From contig NZ_RJVB01000006.1 of the NCBI RefSeq assembly GCF_003751505.1, positions 248,001-312,000 of the forward strand: DNA of 64,000 nt. The letters run 5' to 3'. Each line of letters starts with the position of its first letter. Position 1 is the stretch's first letter. Under the pieces are notes generated by a model. It was not told where the DNA came from. It saw only the letters and a list, made by a program, of their open reading frames with translations, and did no database searches. This DNA is from Erwinia sp. JUb26. GTDB lineage: Bacteria; Pseudomonadota; Gammaproteobacteria; Enterobacterales; Enterobacteriaceae. Shown here in pieces: positions 44,199 to 54,077 of the stretch. The position numbers and the translations under genes were made by a program.

Positions 44199-44530
44199 CC
44201 TCCGTGGGCGAATTACATATTGCTTGCTGAGTAACTATAGACCCTATTTTTCGCGCTGCATGGCAAAAAGGGCCCGTACACTTCCACAACCCGGATGCCG
44301 GGCTCTGCCACCCGTTGGCAAAGAGGCTGTTTATTGCGCCTTCCGCGCATCTCCGCAGTGGAAATCACTGCGGTTTTTGGAATTATCTGATAAATTTTGC
44401 CTGAACTGAATTACTCACCAGGCAAGCTGTCGTAACTCCCTGTAGTCGGGCCAAATCCGGCGACGCGAATGCGTGAAGTACGCGCGACAGTCAACACAAG
44501 CTCCGTTCAGCAAAGGATATGATTTCTGGC
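44199..44530 (+). other. elaB-opgD intergenic region with an orphan plus-strand terminator
   Basis: This 330-bp stretch separates divergent elaB and opgD. It holds short hairpins (CCCGG/CCGGG at 44290-44302 and TGCCA/TGGCA from about 44306) and a complete terminator at 44353-44378. No open frame is convincing. It may be an opgD leader with attenuation, or carry a small RNA. Confidence 0.5.
44353..44378 (+). terminator. intrinsic terminator with no upstream gene
   Basis: Perfect 8-bp arms CCGCAGTG/CACTGCGG with loop GAAAT, then five T. No plus-strand gene lies upstream until yfaE, 7.6 kb away. Confidence 0.82.
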
Positions 44531-46189
44531 ATGAATCGAAGAATGTTTATGAAAGCGTCAATGGCATTCGCCACCTTAAGTGGAATGTCTGGTATCTCCA
44601 CCCTGTTCTCTCAGGCCGCCTGGGCAGACAGCGAGATTGCCGACGGCACCGCCGTGCGATTTGATTTTGACGTGCTCAAAAAATTAGCCGCCGATCTGGC
44701 GAAAAAACCCTACGGTGGCGCTCCTGCACCGCTGCCGCAAACCCTGGCCACCTTAACGCCACAGGCCTATAACGAAATCCAGTATGACGCCAACCACTCG
44801 CTGTGGAACGGCATCGACAACCGTCAGCTTGACGTTCAGTTCTTCCACGTGGGGATGGGATTCAAACGCCGCATCCGCATGTTCTCCGTAGACAGCGGCA
44901 GCCGCGAAGCGCGCGAGATCCATTTCCGCCCCGAGCTGTTCAACTACAACAATGCGCACGTTGATACCGCACAGCTGGAAGGTAAAACCGACCTCGGCTT
45001 CGCCGGTTTCCGCGCCTTTAAGAAACCCGAACTGGCACGCCGCGACATCGTCTCCTTCCTGGGGGCCAGCTACTTCCGCGCGGTCGATGAAACTTTCCAG
45101 TACGGGCTGTCTGCACGCGGCGTAGCGATTGATACATTCAGCAACGGGAAAGAAGAGTTCCCGGACTTCACCGCCTTCTGGTTTGAAACGCCAAAGGCCG
45201 ATGATACCACTTTCACCGTCTATACCCTGATGGATGGTGCAAGCTGCACCGGCGCGTTTAAGTTCATCATCCACTGCGAGGATAAACGCGTAGTGATGGA
45301 AGTGGAAAACCACATCTATGCGCGCAAGGATATCTGGCAGTTAGGTATCGCTCCGATGACCACCATGTTCAGCTGCGGCAACAACGAACGCCGCATGTGC
45401 GACACCATCCATCCGCAGATCCACGACTCCGATCGTCTGGCTATGTGGACCGGAGCCGGAGAGTGGATTTGTCGCCCGCTGAACAACCCGCAGCGTCTGA
45501 CCTTTAACGCCTACCAGGATGAAAACCCGCGCGGCTTCGGCATGTTACAGCTCAATCATGATTTCCAGGACTATCAGGACGTGATCGGCTGGTACAACAA
45601 GCGCCCAAGTCTGTGGGTGGAGCCGGTCGGGAAATGGGGCAAAGGTGCGGTGAATCTGATGGAGATCCCGACCACCGGCGAGACGCTGGATAATATCGTC
45701 TGCTTCTGGCAGCCTGCCGAACCGATCAAGGCCGGGAGCGAGCACAGCTTCCAGTACAAACTTTACTGGAGCGGCCTGCCGCCGGTTCGCAGTGGTCTGG
45801 CGCGGGTTAACGCCACCCGCACCGGTATGGGCGGTTTCCCTGAAGGTTGGGCACCGGGTGAGCATTATCCGGACGTCTGGTCACGCCGTTTCGCCGTGGA
45901 CTTTGTCGGTGGCGATCTGAAAGCCGCCGCACCGAAGGGCATTGAGCCGGTGATCGAAGTCAGCTCCGGCACGCTCAAACAGGTCGAGATCCTCTTCGTT
46001 GAACCGATCAACGGCTATCGTATTCTGTTTGACTGGTACCCGAACAGCGACTCTACCGCGCCGGTGAATATGCGTATGTTCCTGCGTACCAAAGACGACA
46101 CGCTGAGTGAAACCTGGCTGTATCAGTACTTCCCGCCGCCGCCGGATAAGCGAAAATACGTCGACGACCGGATTATGACCGCCGGTTAA
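44531..46189 (+). CDS. opgD: OpgD (MdoD), osmoregulated periplasmic glucan biosynthesis protein
   Basis: A 552-residue periplasmic protein close to E. coli OpgD throughout (for example [13 protein letters not shown] segment [20 protein letters not shown], and [16 protein letters not shown]). A twin-arginine signal ([18 protein letters not shown]) precedes FSQAAWA, so it is exported folded by Tat. OpgD/OpgG shape the beta-glucan backbone of osmoregulated periplasmic glucans; recent work assigns glucanase activity to the family. The start at 44531 gives the MNRRMF N-terminus; an ATG at 44519 lies too close to AAAGGAT. It sits between elaB and elaA, where E. coli has no opgD. Confidence 0.94.
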   Translation: MNRRMFMKASMAFATLSGMSGISTLFSQAAWADSEIADGTAVRFDFDVLKKLAADLAKKPYGGAPAPLPQTLATLTPQAYNEIQYDANHSLWNGIDNRQLDVQFFHVGMGFKRRIRMFSVDSGSREAREIHFRPELFNYNNAHVDTAQLEGKTDLGFAGFRAFKKPELARRDIVSFLGASYFRAVDETFQYGLSARGVAIDTFSNGKEEFPDFTAFWFETPKADDTTFTVYTLMDGASCTGAFKFIIHCEDKRVVMEVENHIYARKDIWQLGIAPMTTMFSCGNNERRMCDTIHPQIHDSDRLAMWTGAGEWICRPLNNPQRLTFNAYQDENPRGFGMLQLNHDFQDYQDVIGWYNKRPSLWVEPVGKWGKGAVNLMEIPTTGETLDNIVCFWQPAEPIKAGSEHSFQYKLYWSGLPPVRSGLARVNATRTGMGGFPEGWAPGEHYPDVWSRRFAVDFVGGDLKAAAPKGIEPVIEVSSGTLKQVEILFVEPINGYRILFDWYPNSDSTAPVNMRMFLRTKDDTLSETWLYQYFPPPPDKRKYVDDRIMTAG

Positions 46190-46226
46190 CTTCGCTGGCG
46201 TTTCCCGGCAACCAGGGAGATGTTAA

Positions 46227-46251
46227 AAGGCGGCCTTTCACGGGCCGCCTT
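46227..46251. terminator. bidirectional stem-loop between opgD and elaA
   Basis: Perfect 9-bp arms AAGGCGGCC/GGCCGCCTT with a 7-base loop, between two convergent genes. A short A-run precedes it, giving a T-run on the minus strand. Confidence 0.78.
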
Positions 46252-46269
46252 GCAATGAAGTTGCGCGGA

Positions 46270-46725
46270 TTAGCCTGCGCGCAGCATATCGACATGCGGA
46301 ATATCATCCTCAAGATATTCATCGCTAACCGCCACAAATCCCAGACGGCCGTAGAATCGTTGCAGATGCGCCTGCGCAGACAGGAAAAGCGCCCGCTGCG
46401 GCCAGTGGCGTTCGCTGCTGTCGATAGCCTGCTCCATTAACCGGCTGCCCAGGTTCAGACCCCGCGCTTCACCGGAAATAATCACCCGCCCGATCTTCAC
46501 CGGCTGGTCGGCTTCCTGTGGCACCAGAATTCTCGCGTAGGCCACCAGGCGATCGTCAATAAGTCCGAGAAGATGGCGATTGTCCCCGGTCAGATCGCTG
46601 CCGTCGATATCCAGATACGGGCACTGCTGTTCAACAATAAAGACCGCGTTACGCAGTGCCAGCAGCTGGTAAAGCTGGCCGGTAGTGAGTTCACTGTGGT
46701 GTAAATCATGCCAGTTCAGATCCAT
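46270..46725 (-). CDS. elaA: ElaA, GNAT-family acetyltransferase
   Basis: A 151-residue protein matching E. coli ElaA (LRNAVFIVEQQCPYLDIDGSDLTGDNRH). The acetyl-CoA region runs from IGRVIISGEARGLNLGSRLM, and AQAHLQRFYGRLGF is the C-terminal motif. The substrate is unknown. It is convergent with opgD and lies 64 bp downstream of the nuo operon end, separated by a terminator. Confidence 0.93.
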   Translation of the reverse strand: MDLNWHDLHHSELTTGQLYQLLALRNAVFIVEQQCPYLDIDGSDLTGDNRHLLGLIDDRLVAYARILVPQEADQPVKIGRVIISGEARGLNLGSRLMEQAIDSSERHWPQRALFLSAQAHLQRFYGRLGFVAVSDEYLEDDIPHVDMLRAG

Positions 46726-46740
46726 ATCATTCCTCTGAGC

Positions 46741-46769
46741 AAAAAAAATCGGGCCACAAGGGCCCGATT
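46741..46769 (-). terminator. intrinsic terminator of the nuo operon
   Basis: ATCGGGCC/GGCCCGAT hairpin (46748-46768); on the minus strand it is followed by eight T. It lies 20 bp after the nuoN stop codon. Confidence 0.92.
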
Positions 46770-46789
46770 ATTACCTGGATTGCCGTAAC

Positions 46790-48247
46790 TTACATTAGCG
46801 GCTGTGCCAGATTGACCAGTGAAATCAGCGGCTGTGGATAGATACCCAGCAGCAGCACCAGAATCGCAGAGATCAACACCACAATACCGCCAGCGGTAAA
46901 CGCCCAGTTAGACGGCGCATCACGCATGGCCAGTTCCGGCGGCGTCAGATACAGACTGACGGTGACGCGCAGATAGTAGTACAGACCGATGGCGCTACCG
47001 AGCACCACCGCACCGGTCAGCCACCACAGGTCGGCGCTCACGCCGACTGCCAGCACATAGAATTTACCGATAAAGCCCAGCGTCATCGGAATACCTGCCA
47101 GCGACAGCATCACCACCGTCATCACCGCAGACAGCACCGGACGATGCCAGAACAGACCACGGTATGAGTAAAGTGAATCCGCATCCGGCCCGCTGTAAGG
47201 GCTGGACATCATGCTGACCACACCGAAAGCGCCCAGGCTGCTGAACAGATAGCCCGCCAGGTAAACGCCCACCACTTCCAGCGACAGCTGATGGGTCTGC
47301 ACGGCAACCAGCGCCACCAGCAGATACCCCATATGCGCGATGGAGGAGTAACCCAGCATACGCTTGATGTTGCTCTGCGAAATCGCCATCAGGTTACCGA
47401 ACAGCATCGAGGCCACGGCGATAATGCCCAGTACCGTGCGCACGCCTTCGCTGTCGGTCATCGGCGCATACATAAACAGGCGCATCAGCACGGCGAAGAT
47501 AGCGATTTTACTGGCGGTAGCAAGGAACGTGGTTACCGGAGCCGGTGCGCCCTGATAAACGTCCGGCGTCCACAGGTGGAACGGAACCAGCGACAGCTTG
47601 AAGCCAAAGCCTACGATCATCATGCCAAGACCGGCCAGCAGCAGCGGCTGGTGGATCAGACCATCGGTCAGGCTCTTGCCCAGTGCCACAAAGCCAAGGT
47701 TACCGGAATCGGCATACACCAGCGCCATACCGAACAGCAGGAATGACGACGCTGCGGCAGAGAGGATGGTGTACTTGATGGCCGCTTCCAGCGAACGTTT
47801 CTGCTGGAAGGCGTAGCCCACCAGGCCAAACAGCGGCAGGGAGATCAGCTCAATACCAATAAACAGCGACGCCAGGTGGTTGGCACTGGCCAGCACGATG
47901 CCGCCCAGTGCGGCAATCAGCACCAGCAGATAGAACTCTTCACGGTTATCCGGGTAGGTAGCCAGCCACGGATAGGCAAAGGTACAGGTAGCAAGGCTGG
48001 CCAGGATCACCAGACCGGTATAGAGAATGGCATAGCCGTCCACCCGCAGTAGCGGGGTGACATCCATTGGCCCTGCCTGGCCGACAAAGTAAAGAGAAAC
48101 CAGCGCCAGGTTCAGGCCAATCACCGCCAGTGTTGCATTGACGAAATGGTTGCGTCGCCACGCAATGGACAGCATCACAACTACCACCGTCAATCCGACG
48201 ATCAGCAGCGGCAGAAGTGCGATCAGTTGTTGAGGAGTTATTGTCAT
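46790..48247 (-). CDS. nuoN: NuoN, complex I membrane subunit
   Basis: A 485-residue antiporter-like proton-channel subunit, the E. coli length, with about 14 membrane helices. Key residues lie in [14 protein letters not shown] (helix 5 Glu) and [19 protein letters not shown] (Lys and His of the broken helix 7 region). It is the last nuo gene, 6 bp after nuoM, and is next to the terminator. Confidence 0.97.
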   Translation of the reverse strand: MTITPQQLIALLPLLIVGLTVVVVMLSIAWRRNHFVNATLAVIGLNLALVSLYFVGQAGPMDVTPLLRVDGYAILYTGLVILASLATCTFAYPWLATYPDNREEFYLLVLIAALGGIVLASANHLASLFIGIELISLPLFGLVGYAFQQKRSLEAAIKYTILSAAASSFLLFGMALVYADSGNLGFVALGKSLTDGLIHQPLLLAGLGMMIVGFGFKLSLVPFHLWTPDVYQGAPAPVTTFLATASKIAIFAVLMRLFMYAPMTDSEGVRTVLGIIAVASMLFGNLMAISQSNIKRMLGYSSIAHMGYLLVALVAVQTHQLSLEVVGVYLAGYLFSSLGAFGVVSMMSSPYSGPDADSLYSYRGLFWHRPVLSAVMTVVMLSLAGIPMTLGFIGKFYVLAVGVSADLWWLTGAVVLGSAIGLYYYLRVTVSLYLTPPELAMRDAPSNWAFTAGGIVVLISAILVLLLGIYPQPLISLVNLAQPLM

Positions 48248-48253
48248 GGCGAA

Positions 48254-49774
48254 TTACGGCCTTGTAGTTGAAATTGAAGCGGTAAACCACTGCTGGATGT
48301 TACTCATCGCAGCGTGGGAGGTATCCAGAATCGGCTGCGGATAAACGCCCAGCAGCACCAGCAGGACAACCAGCACCATGATCATCAGGAACTCACGCGC
48401 TGACATGCCGCGCAGTGGCGTATCTGACTTCGGCGCACCATAGTAAGCGCGCTGCATCATGATCAGTGAGTAAACCGACGCAAACACCAGTCCAAACGTT
48501 GCGATCAGAATGATCGTCGGCACGCTCTGGAAGCTGCCGGTCAGGATCATAAACTCGCCGACGAAGTTACCGGTACCCGGCATCCCCAGGTTTGCCACCG
48601 CGAAGAACAGCGACAGGCCCGGCAGCCATTTGATACGCGACCACAGACCACCCATCTGACGCATATCACGCGTGTGCAGGCGCTCATACAGTTGACCACA
48701 GAGGATAAACAGCGCCGCAGCAGACAGACCGTGTGCAATCATCTGGATCACCGCGCCCTGGTAAGCCAGCTGGCTGCCGGTGTAGATGGCAATCAGGACA
48801 AAGCCCATATGAGAGATCGAGGTGTAAGCAATCAGACGTTTGATATCGTACTGAGAGAACGCCATCCATGCGCCATAGAAGATGCCGATAATCCCCAGCC
48901 ACATGGCAATTGGCGCAAACTCCGCTGACGCATTCGGGAACAGCGGCAGAGCAAAACGCAGCAGGCCGTAGGCTGCGGTTTTCAGCAGGATACCCGCCAG
49001 GTCAACAGAACCCGCAGTCGGTGCCTGACTGTGCGCATCCGGCAGCCAGCCGTGCAGCGGTACCACCGGCATTTTTACCGCGAAGGCAATAAAGAAGCCA
49101 AGCATCAGGACATATTCTACCGTATGCGACATTGGCGTTTTCAGCAGATCTTCGTAGTTGAAGGTCCACACGCCGGTAGCGTTGTAGTGAACAAATACCA
49201 GCGCCAGAATGGCGATCAGCATGATCAAACCGCTTGCCTGGGTATAAATGAAGAACTTGGTTGCTGCGGTGATACGCGTCTTCCCGTCGGAGGCTTTATG
49301 GCCCCAGAGCGCGATCAGGAAGTACATCGGCACCAGCATCATTTCCCAGAAGAAGAAGAACAGGAACAGGTCGACGGCAAGGAACACGCCGATAACGCCA
49401 CCCAGGATCCACAGCAGATTCAGGTGGAAGAAGCCCTGCCACTTCTCGATTTCATTCCATGAACAGAGAATGGCCATCAGACCGAGCAGACCGGTCAGCA
49501 CCACCATCAGCAGCGACAGACCGTCCAGCGCCAGGTGGAAGTTGATACCAAAGCGCGGGATCCATGGCACGTTGAATTCAGATTGCCACTGCGGCAGCCC
49601 GGAAGCCTGGGTCAGTGAGTAGCCACCCTGCAGCCACAGCTGCAGTGACAGCACCAGCGTCAGCCCCATCGCGATCAATGCAATCCAGCGCGGCACTTTG
49701 GGACCAAAGCGTTCGAGCTGCCAGCACAACAGACCACCGACGAAGGGGAGGAGTATAAGCCAAGGTAATAACAT
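48254..49774 (-). CDS. nuoM: NuoM, complex I membrane subunit
   Basis: A 506-residue antiporter-like subunit. The conserved Glu is in FFFWEMMLVPMYFLI (about residue 144) and the conserved Lys in FAVKMPVVPLHGWLPDAH. It forms one of three proton channels in the membrane arm. The gene is preceded by a 71-bp gap after nuoL, the second longest in the operon's 3' part. Confidence 0.97.
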   Translation of the reverse strand: MLLPWLILLPFVGGLLCWQLERFGPKVPRWIALIAMGLTLVLSLQLWLQGGYSLTQASGLPQWQSEFNVPWIPRFGINFHLALDGLSLLMVVLTGLLGLMAILCSWNEIEKWQGFFHLNLLWILGGVIGVFLAVDLFLFFFFWEMMLVPMYFLIALWGHKASDGKTRITAATKFFIYTQASGLIMLIAILALVFVHYNATGVWTFNYEDLLKTPMSHTVEYVLMLGFFIAFAVKMPVVPLHGWLPDAHSQAPTAGSVDLAGILLKTAAYGLLRFALPLFPNASAEFAPIAMWLGIIGIFYGAWMAFSQYDIKRLIAYTSISHMGFVLIAIYTGSQLAYQGAVIQMIAHGLSAAALFILCGQLYERLHTRDMRQMGGLWSRIKWLPGLSLFFAVANLGMPGTGNFVGEFMILTGSFQSVPTIILIATFGLVFASVYSLIMMQRAYYGAPKSDTPLRGMSAREFLMIMVLVVLLVLLGVYPQPILDTSHAAMSNIQQWFTASISTTRP

Positions 49775-49845
49775 GGCGGTTTGTTCCCTTTATTTCGAAT
49801 TTTTCTACTGGGGTGAAGCTCAGCTCCACCCCAACTCACTAACCT

Positions 49846-51684
49846 TTACAGCACCATCAGCAGATACAGGACCACAACGGCACCGATGCTCGTCGCGGCA
49901 AGATACCAACGCAGATAGCCGTTTTCGCTAATCACCAGGCCTTTGTTACCCACACGCGCAAGGATTGCCGGTAAATTCATCACTGAATTAAGCGGGTCGC
50001 GCTGCAGCAGGCGGGCAATGCCGAGATAAGGCTTAACGAAGACTTTGTCATACAGCCAGTCGAAGCCCCAGGCGGCAAACCACCAGGTGGAGAAGAAACG
50101 GCCCGGTGCGCTGTTGGCAATCGCAGTCACCAGCGTGCGTTTGCCCAGCCACAGTGCGGCGGCCAGCAGAATACCGACAATCGCCACCACGCCGGAGGCA
50201 ATTTCCAGCATCATCACGCTGCCGTGAGCCAGCTCGGTGGTCTCCGGCAGTACGCCTTTCAGCGGTGGTACGATCATTGCGCCAATAAAGGTTGAGAGAA
50301 CTAACAGCACGATCAGCGGCAGATGGTGAGTAATCCCTTTCCCGGCGTGCGCATGAATCTTCTCTTTACCGTGGAAGGTGATAAAGATCATGCGGAAGGT
50401 ATAGAGAGACGTCATAAAGGCGCCCGCCAGACCCGCAACCATCAGATTGATATGGCCGTTCGCCAGCGCACCCGCAAGGATTTCATCCTTACTGAAGAAG
50501 CCTGCGGTAATCAGCGGCAGCGCCGACAGCGCCGCACCGCCCACCAGGAAGCAGACGTATACCAGCGGAATGCTCTTACGCAGGCCACCCATTTTGAAGA
50601 TGTTCTGCTCGTGGTGGCAGGCAAGGATCACCGAGCCGGACGAGAGGAACAGCAGCGCTTTAAAGAACGCGTGGGTCATCAGGTGGAAAATAGCCGCATC
50701 CCACGCCTGAACGCCCAGCGCCAGGAACATATAGCCAATCTGACTCATCGTTGAATAAGCCAGCACGCGTTTGATATCGGTCTGCACCAGCGCGGCGAAG
50801 CCCGCCAGAACCAGCGTAATCGCCCCGATAATGCCCACCAGATGCAGCACTTCAGGCGTCAGCAGGAACAGGCCGTGGGTACGCGCAATCAGGTAAACAC
50901 CGGCGGTCACCATTGTCGCGGCGTGGATCAGTGCGGATACCGGGGTTGGACCCGCCATCGCATCGGCCAGCCAGGTCTGCAACGGCAGCTGCGCGGATTT
51001 ACCGACCGCACCGCCTAACAGCATCAGCGTGGCCCACTGCAGCATATGGTTGTCAGCCGCAAAGTGTGCCGGTGCCAGCTCGACCATTTCACGGAAGTTC
51101 AGCGTACCCAGCTCGTTGTAGAGAATAAACAACGCGAATGCCAGGAACACGTCACCGACGCGGGTAATGATGAACGCCTTCATTGCCGCGGCGCCGTTTT
51201 TCGACTCGGTGTAGTAGAAGCCGATCAGCAGGTAGGAGCACAGGCCCACGCCTTCCCAACCCAGATACATCAGCATCAGGTTGTCGGCCAGCACCAGAAC
51301 CACCATGCTGGCGATAAACAGGTTGGTGTAGGCGAAGAAGCGCGAGTAGCCCTCTTCCCCACGCATGTACCAGGAGGCAAACATGTGGATGAAGAAGCCA
51401 ACGCCGGTCACCACCGACAGCATGGTCAGCGACAGGCCGTCCAGCGTCAGGTTTACGTCGATTTTGAAGTTGCCAACGTGCATCCAGGTCCACAGCGCCT
51501 GGTTAAACACCTGCTGTCCATTATTGAAAAAGTCGATCCCGGCATAGGCCGTGACCAGCGCCGCCAGTCCGACGGAACCCATTCCCACGGTAGCCGACAG
51601 GTTTTCCGACCAGCGGCCACGAGAGAACGCCAGCAGAAGGAAGCCGATCAGCGGAAACAGGATTGTTAAATAGAGAAGGTTCAT
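49846..51684 (-). CDS. nuoL: NuoL, complex I membrane subunit with lateral helix
   Basis: A 612-residue antiporter-like subunit. The conserved Glu is in [17 protein letters not shown] and the Lys/His region is [27 protein letters not shown]. The last 100 residues give the long amphipathic helix that runs along the membrane arm and a final anchor helix. Its start overlaps the nuoK stop by four bases (ATGA). Confidence 0.97.
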   Translation of the reverse strand: MNLLYLTILFPLIGFLLLAFSRGRWSENLSATVGMGSVGLAALVTAYAGIDFFNNGQQVFNQALWTWMHVGNFKIDVNLTLDGLSLTMLSVVTGVGFFIHMFASWYMRGEEGYSRFFAYTNLFIASMVVLVLADNLMLMYLGWEGVGLCSYLLIGFYYTESKNGAAAMKAFIITRVGDVFLAFALFILYNELGTLNFREMVELAPAHFAADNHMLQWATLMLLGGAVGKSAQLPLQTWLADAMAGPTPVSALIHAATMVTAGVYLIARTHGLFLLTPEVLHLVGIIGAITLVLAGFAALVQTDIKRVLAYSTMSQIGYMFLALGVQAWDAAIFHLMTHAFFKALLFLSSGSVILACHHEQNIFKMGGLRKSIPLVYVCFLVGGAALSALPLITAGFFSKDEILAGALANGHINLMVAGLAGAFMTSLYTFRMIFITFHGKEKIHAHAGKGITHHLPLIVLLVLSTFIGAMIVPPLKGVLPETTELAHGSVMMLEIASGVVAIVGILLAAALWLGKRTLVTAIANSAPGRFFSTWWFAAWGFDWLYDKVFVKPYLGIARLLQRDPLNSVMNLPAILARVGNKGLVISENGYLRWYLAATSIGAVVVLYLLMVL

Positions 51685-51983
51685 CCGCGCATCTCGCTCA
51701 CTTTGTCAATGTTGAGGTTCTGGCTGCGGCGATGTAACTGCAGCAGCAGCGCCAGGCCAATACTGGCCTCGGCAGCCGCCAGGCTGATCGCCAGGATAAA
51801 CATCACCTGACCATCGGCCTGACCCCAGTAGCTCCCCGCAACCACAAACGCCAGTGCCGCGGCGTTAATCATGATTTCGAGGCCGATCAACATAAACAGC
51901 ATATTGCGACGGATGGTTACAGCGGTCAGCCCAAGTACAAACAGCACGGCCGCCAGAATCAGTCCATGTTGCAGAGGGATCAT
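51681..51983 (-). CDS. nuoK: NuoK, complex I membrane subunit
   Basis: A 100-residue, three-helix subunit. Conserved membrane Glu residues are in [17 protein letters not shown] (about Glu36) and [15 protein letters not shown] (about Glu72), both needed for proton movement. It overlaps nuoJ and nuoL by four bases each. Confidence 0.97.
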   Translation of the reverse strand: MIPLQHGLILAAVLFVLGLTAVTIRRNMLFMLIGLEIMINAAALAFVVAGSYWGQADGQVMFILAISLAAAEASIGLALLLQLHRRSQNLNIDKVSEMRG

Positions 51984-52534
51984 ACTCTCTCCTCCTTCTT
52001 ACTTTTTAACGCGTCGTCCGGACGGTTGCTCAGCAGTTCACCTGCACGCTGCTCGCGACCGATATGGAACGCCACGACCAGACCGGCCAGCAGCAGCATT
52101 GAGGCCAGCTCAACCGCCAGTACGTAAGGCCCGAACAGGCTGATACCGACCTGCTTGGCATCAATCATCGTGCCGTCAATTCCCTGGTCATTCACGGTGC
52201 GGATGGCGTAAACCAATACCACCAGCAGCACCAGCGACAGCAGGCCCGGCCCCACCCAGGCACCCGGTTTCAGCCATTCACGCTCCTGCTGCACTTCCGC
52301 ACCGCCGAGGTTCAGCATCATGACCACGAAGACAAACAGCACCATGATCGCGCCGGCATAAACGATGATCTCCAGCGCACCGGCAAAATAAGCCCCGAGC
52401 GAGAAAAATACACCGGACACCGCCAGTAATGAGACGATCAGGTACAGCAACGCATGTACCGGGTTGGTATGGGTGATAACGCGCAACGTCGCCAGCACCG
52501 CCACCAGTCCGCAAAGATAAAACGCAAATTCCAT
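51980..52534 (-). CDS. nuoJ: NuoJ, complex I membrane subunit
   Basis: A 184-residue subunit of five membrane helices, the E. coli length. The conserved third helix reads [20 protein letters not shown]. The start at 52534 (MEFAFYLCG) with AAGGAG upstream is chosen over an in-frame start at 52615 that would run into nuoI. Confidence 0.96.
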   Translation of the reverse strand: MEFAFYLCGLVAVLATLRVITHTNPVHALLYLIVSLLAVSGVFFSLGAYFAGALEIIVYAGAIMVLFVFVVMMLNLGGAEVQQEREWLKPGAWVGPGLLSLVLLVVLVYAIRTVNDQGIDGTMIDAKQVGISLFGPYVLAVELASMLLLAGLVVAFHIGREQRAGELLSNRPDDALKSKKEERV

Positions 52535-52544
52535 GCCTGGCTCC

Positions 52545-53087
52545 TTAAGGTAACAAGCCCTTGACGTCGATAGGTTTAGCTTCGTTTTCAGCAAAGCCCT
52601 TGTCTTTACCATCAATCGCCATACCCGCCATCCGGTAGAAGTTATATTCCGGATATTTACCCGGACCGGAAATCAGCAGGTCGTCTTTTTCATACACCAG
52701 ATCCTGACGCTTAAACTCGCCCAGTTCGAAGTCCGGGGTAAGCTGAATCGCAGTGGTCGGGCAAGCCTCTTCACACAGGCCACAGAAAATGCAGCGCGAG
52801 AAGTTAATACGGAAGAATTCCGGGTACCAGCGGCCATCCTGCATCTCGGCCTTTTGCAGCGAGATACAGCCAACCGGACAGGCAACCGCACACAGGTTAC
52901 AGGCAACGCAGCGCTCCTGCCCGTCCGGGTCACGTGTCAGCACAATGCGCCCACGGAAGCGCGGCGGCAGATACACCGGCTCTTCCGGGTACATCATGGT
53001 TTCGCGCTTGGCGAAGGCGTTCAGACCAATCAGCCAGATACTGCGTACTGTCGTACCGAAACCAACGGCAATGTCTTTTAATGTCAT
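52545..53087 (-). CDS. nuoI: NuoI, complex I iron-sulfur subunit (N6a, N6b)
   Basis: A 180-residue peripheral subunit with two [4Fe-4S] motifs, [15 protein letters not shown] and [15 protein letters not shown]. The clusters carry electrons toward NuoB. The N-terminal amphipathic part contacts the membrane. It lies 12 bp after nuoH and 10 bp before nuoJ. Confidence 0.98.
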   Translation of the reverse strand: MTLKDIAVGFGTTVRSIWLIGLNAFAKRETMMYPEEPVYLPPRFRGRIVLTRDPDGQERCVACNLCAVACPVGCISLQKAEMQDGRWYPEFFRINFSRCIFCGLCEEACPTTAIQLTPDFELGEFKRQDLVYEKDDLLISGPGKYPEYNFYRMAGMAIDGKDKGFAENEAKPIDVKGLLP

Positions 53088-53099
53088 GTTCTTAACCCC

Positions 53100-54077
53100 T
53101 TACTGCGCCGTGTACAGAATCACTGCGGCAGTCGCCAGCAGGTTCAACAGCGTCAACGGCAGACAAACTTTCCAGCCGAACGACATCATCTGGTCATAGC
53201 GCGGACGCGGTAACGCAGCACGGATCAAAATGAACATCATCATGAAGAAGGCCGTTTTGATGGCAAACCAGAAGATTGGCGGCAGCCACGGACCGTTCCA
53301 TCCACCGAAGAACAGCGTCACGATCAGTGAAGACACGGTAACGATACCGATGTACTCACCGACGAAGAACAGGCCGAATTTCATACCGGCGTATTCAATG
53401 TGATAGCCGTCCGACAGTTCCTGCTCCGCTTCCGGCTGGTCAAACGGGTGACGGTGACACACCGCCACGCCGCCGATGCAGAAGGTCAGGAAGCCGAAGA
53501 ACTGCGGAATCACGTTCCACATATGTTCCTGGCTGTTGACGATATCCAGCATGTTGAACGAGCCCGCCTGCGCCACGACGCCCATCAGCGACAGGCCGAG
53601 GAACACTTCGTAGCTCAGGGTCTGGGCCGAGGCACGCATAGCACCCAGCAGCGAGTATTTGTTATTACTCGACCAGCCCGCGAACAGCACGGCATACACC
53701 GCCAGACCCGCCATCATCAGGAAGAACAGCAGACCGATGTTCAGGTCCGCCCCCATCCAGGTGGAGGTCACCGGCACAATCGCCATCGCCAGCAGCAGCG
53801 AGGTAAAAGCAATCATTGGCGCAAGGGTGAAGATCACCCGGTCGGTAAACGGTGGGATCCAGTCCTCTTTGAAGAACATTTTGATCATATCCGCCACCAG
53901 CTGCAGCGATCCGCCCCAGCCAACGCGGTTAGGACCATAGCGGTTCTGGAACAGGCCGAGAATTCGGCGTTCGCCGAAGCTCATCAGCGCGCCGCAGGCC
54001 ACCACCACCATCAGGATGACCAGCGCTTTGCCGACGGCAATCAAAATGTCGATAACTTCCGGTGTCAACCAGCTCAT
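53100..54077 (-). CDS. nuoH: NuoH, complex I quinone-site membrane subunit
   Basis: A 325-residue, eight-helix subunit that forms much of the quinone chamber. Conserved segments are [42 protein letters not shown] and FFVGEYIGI. It overlaps nuoG by four bases. Confidence 0.97.
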   Translation of the reverse strand: MSWLTPEVIDILIAVGKALVILMVVVACGALMSFGERRILGLFQNRYGPNRVGWGGSLQLVADMIKMFFKEDWIPPFTDRVIFTLAPMIAFTSLLLAMAIVPVTSTWMGADLNIGLLFFLMMAGLAVYAVLFAGWSSNNKYSLLGAMRASAQTLSYEVFLGLSLMGVVAQAGSFNMLDIVNSQEHMWNVIPQFFGFLTFCIGGVAVCHRHPFDQPEAEQELSDGYHIEYAGMKFGLFFVGEYIGIVTVSSLIVTLFFGGWNGPWLPPIFWFAIKTAFFMMMFILIRAALPRPRYDQMMSFGWKVCLPLTLLNLLATAAVILYTAQ

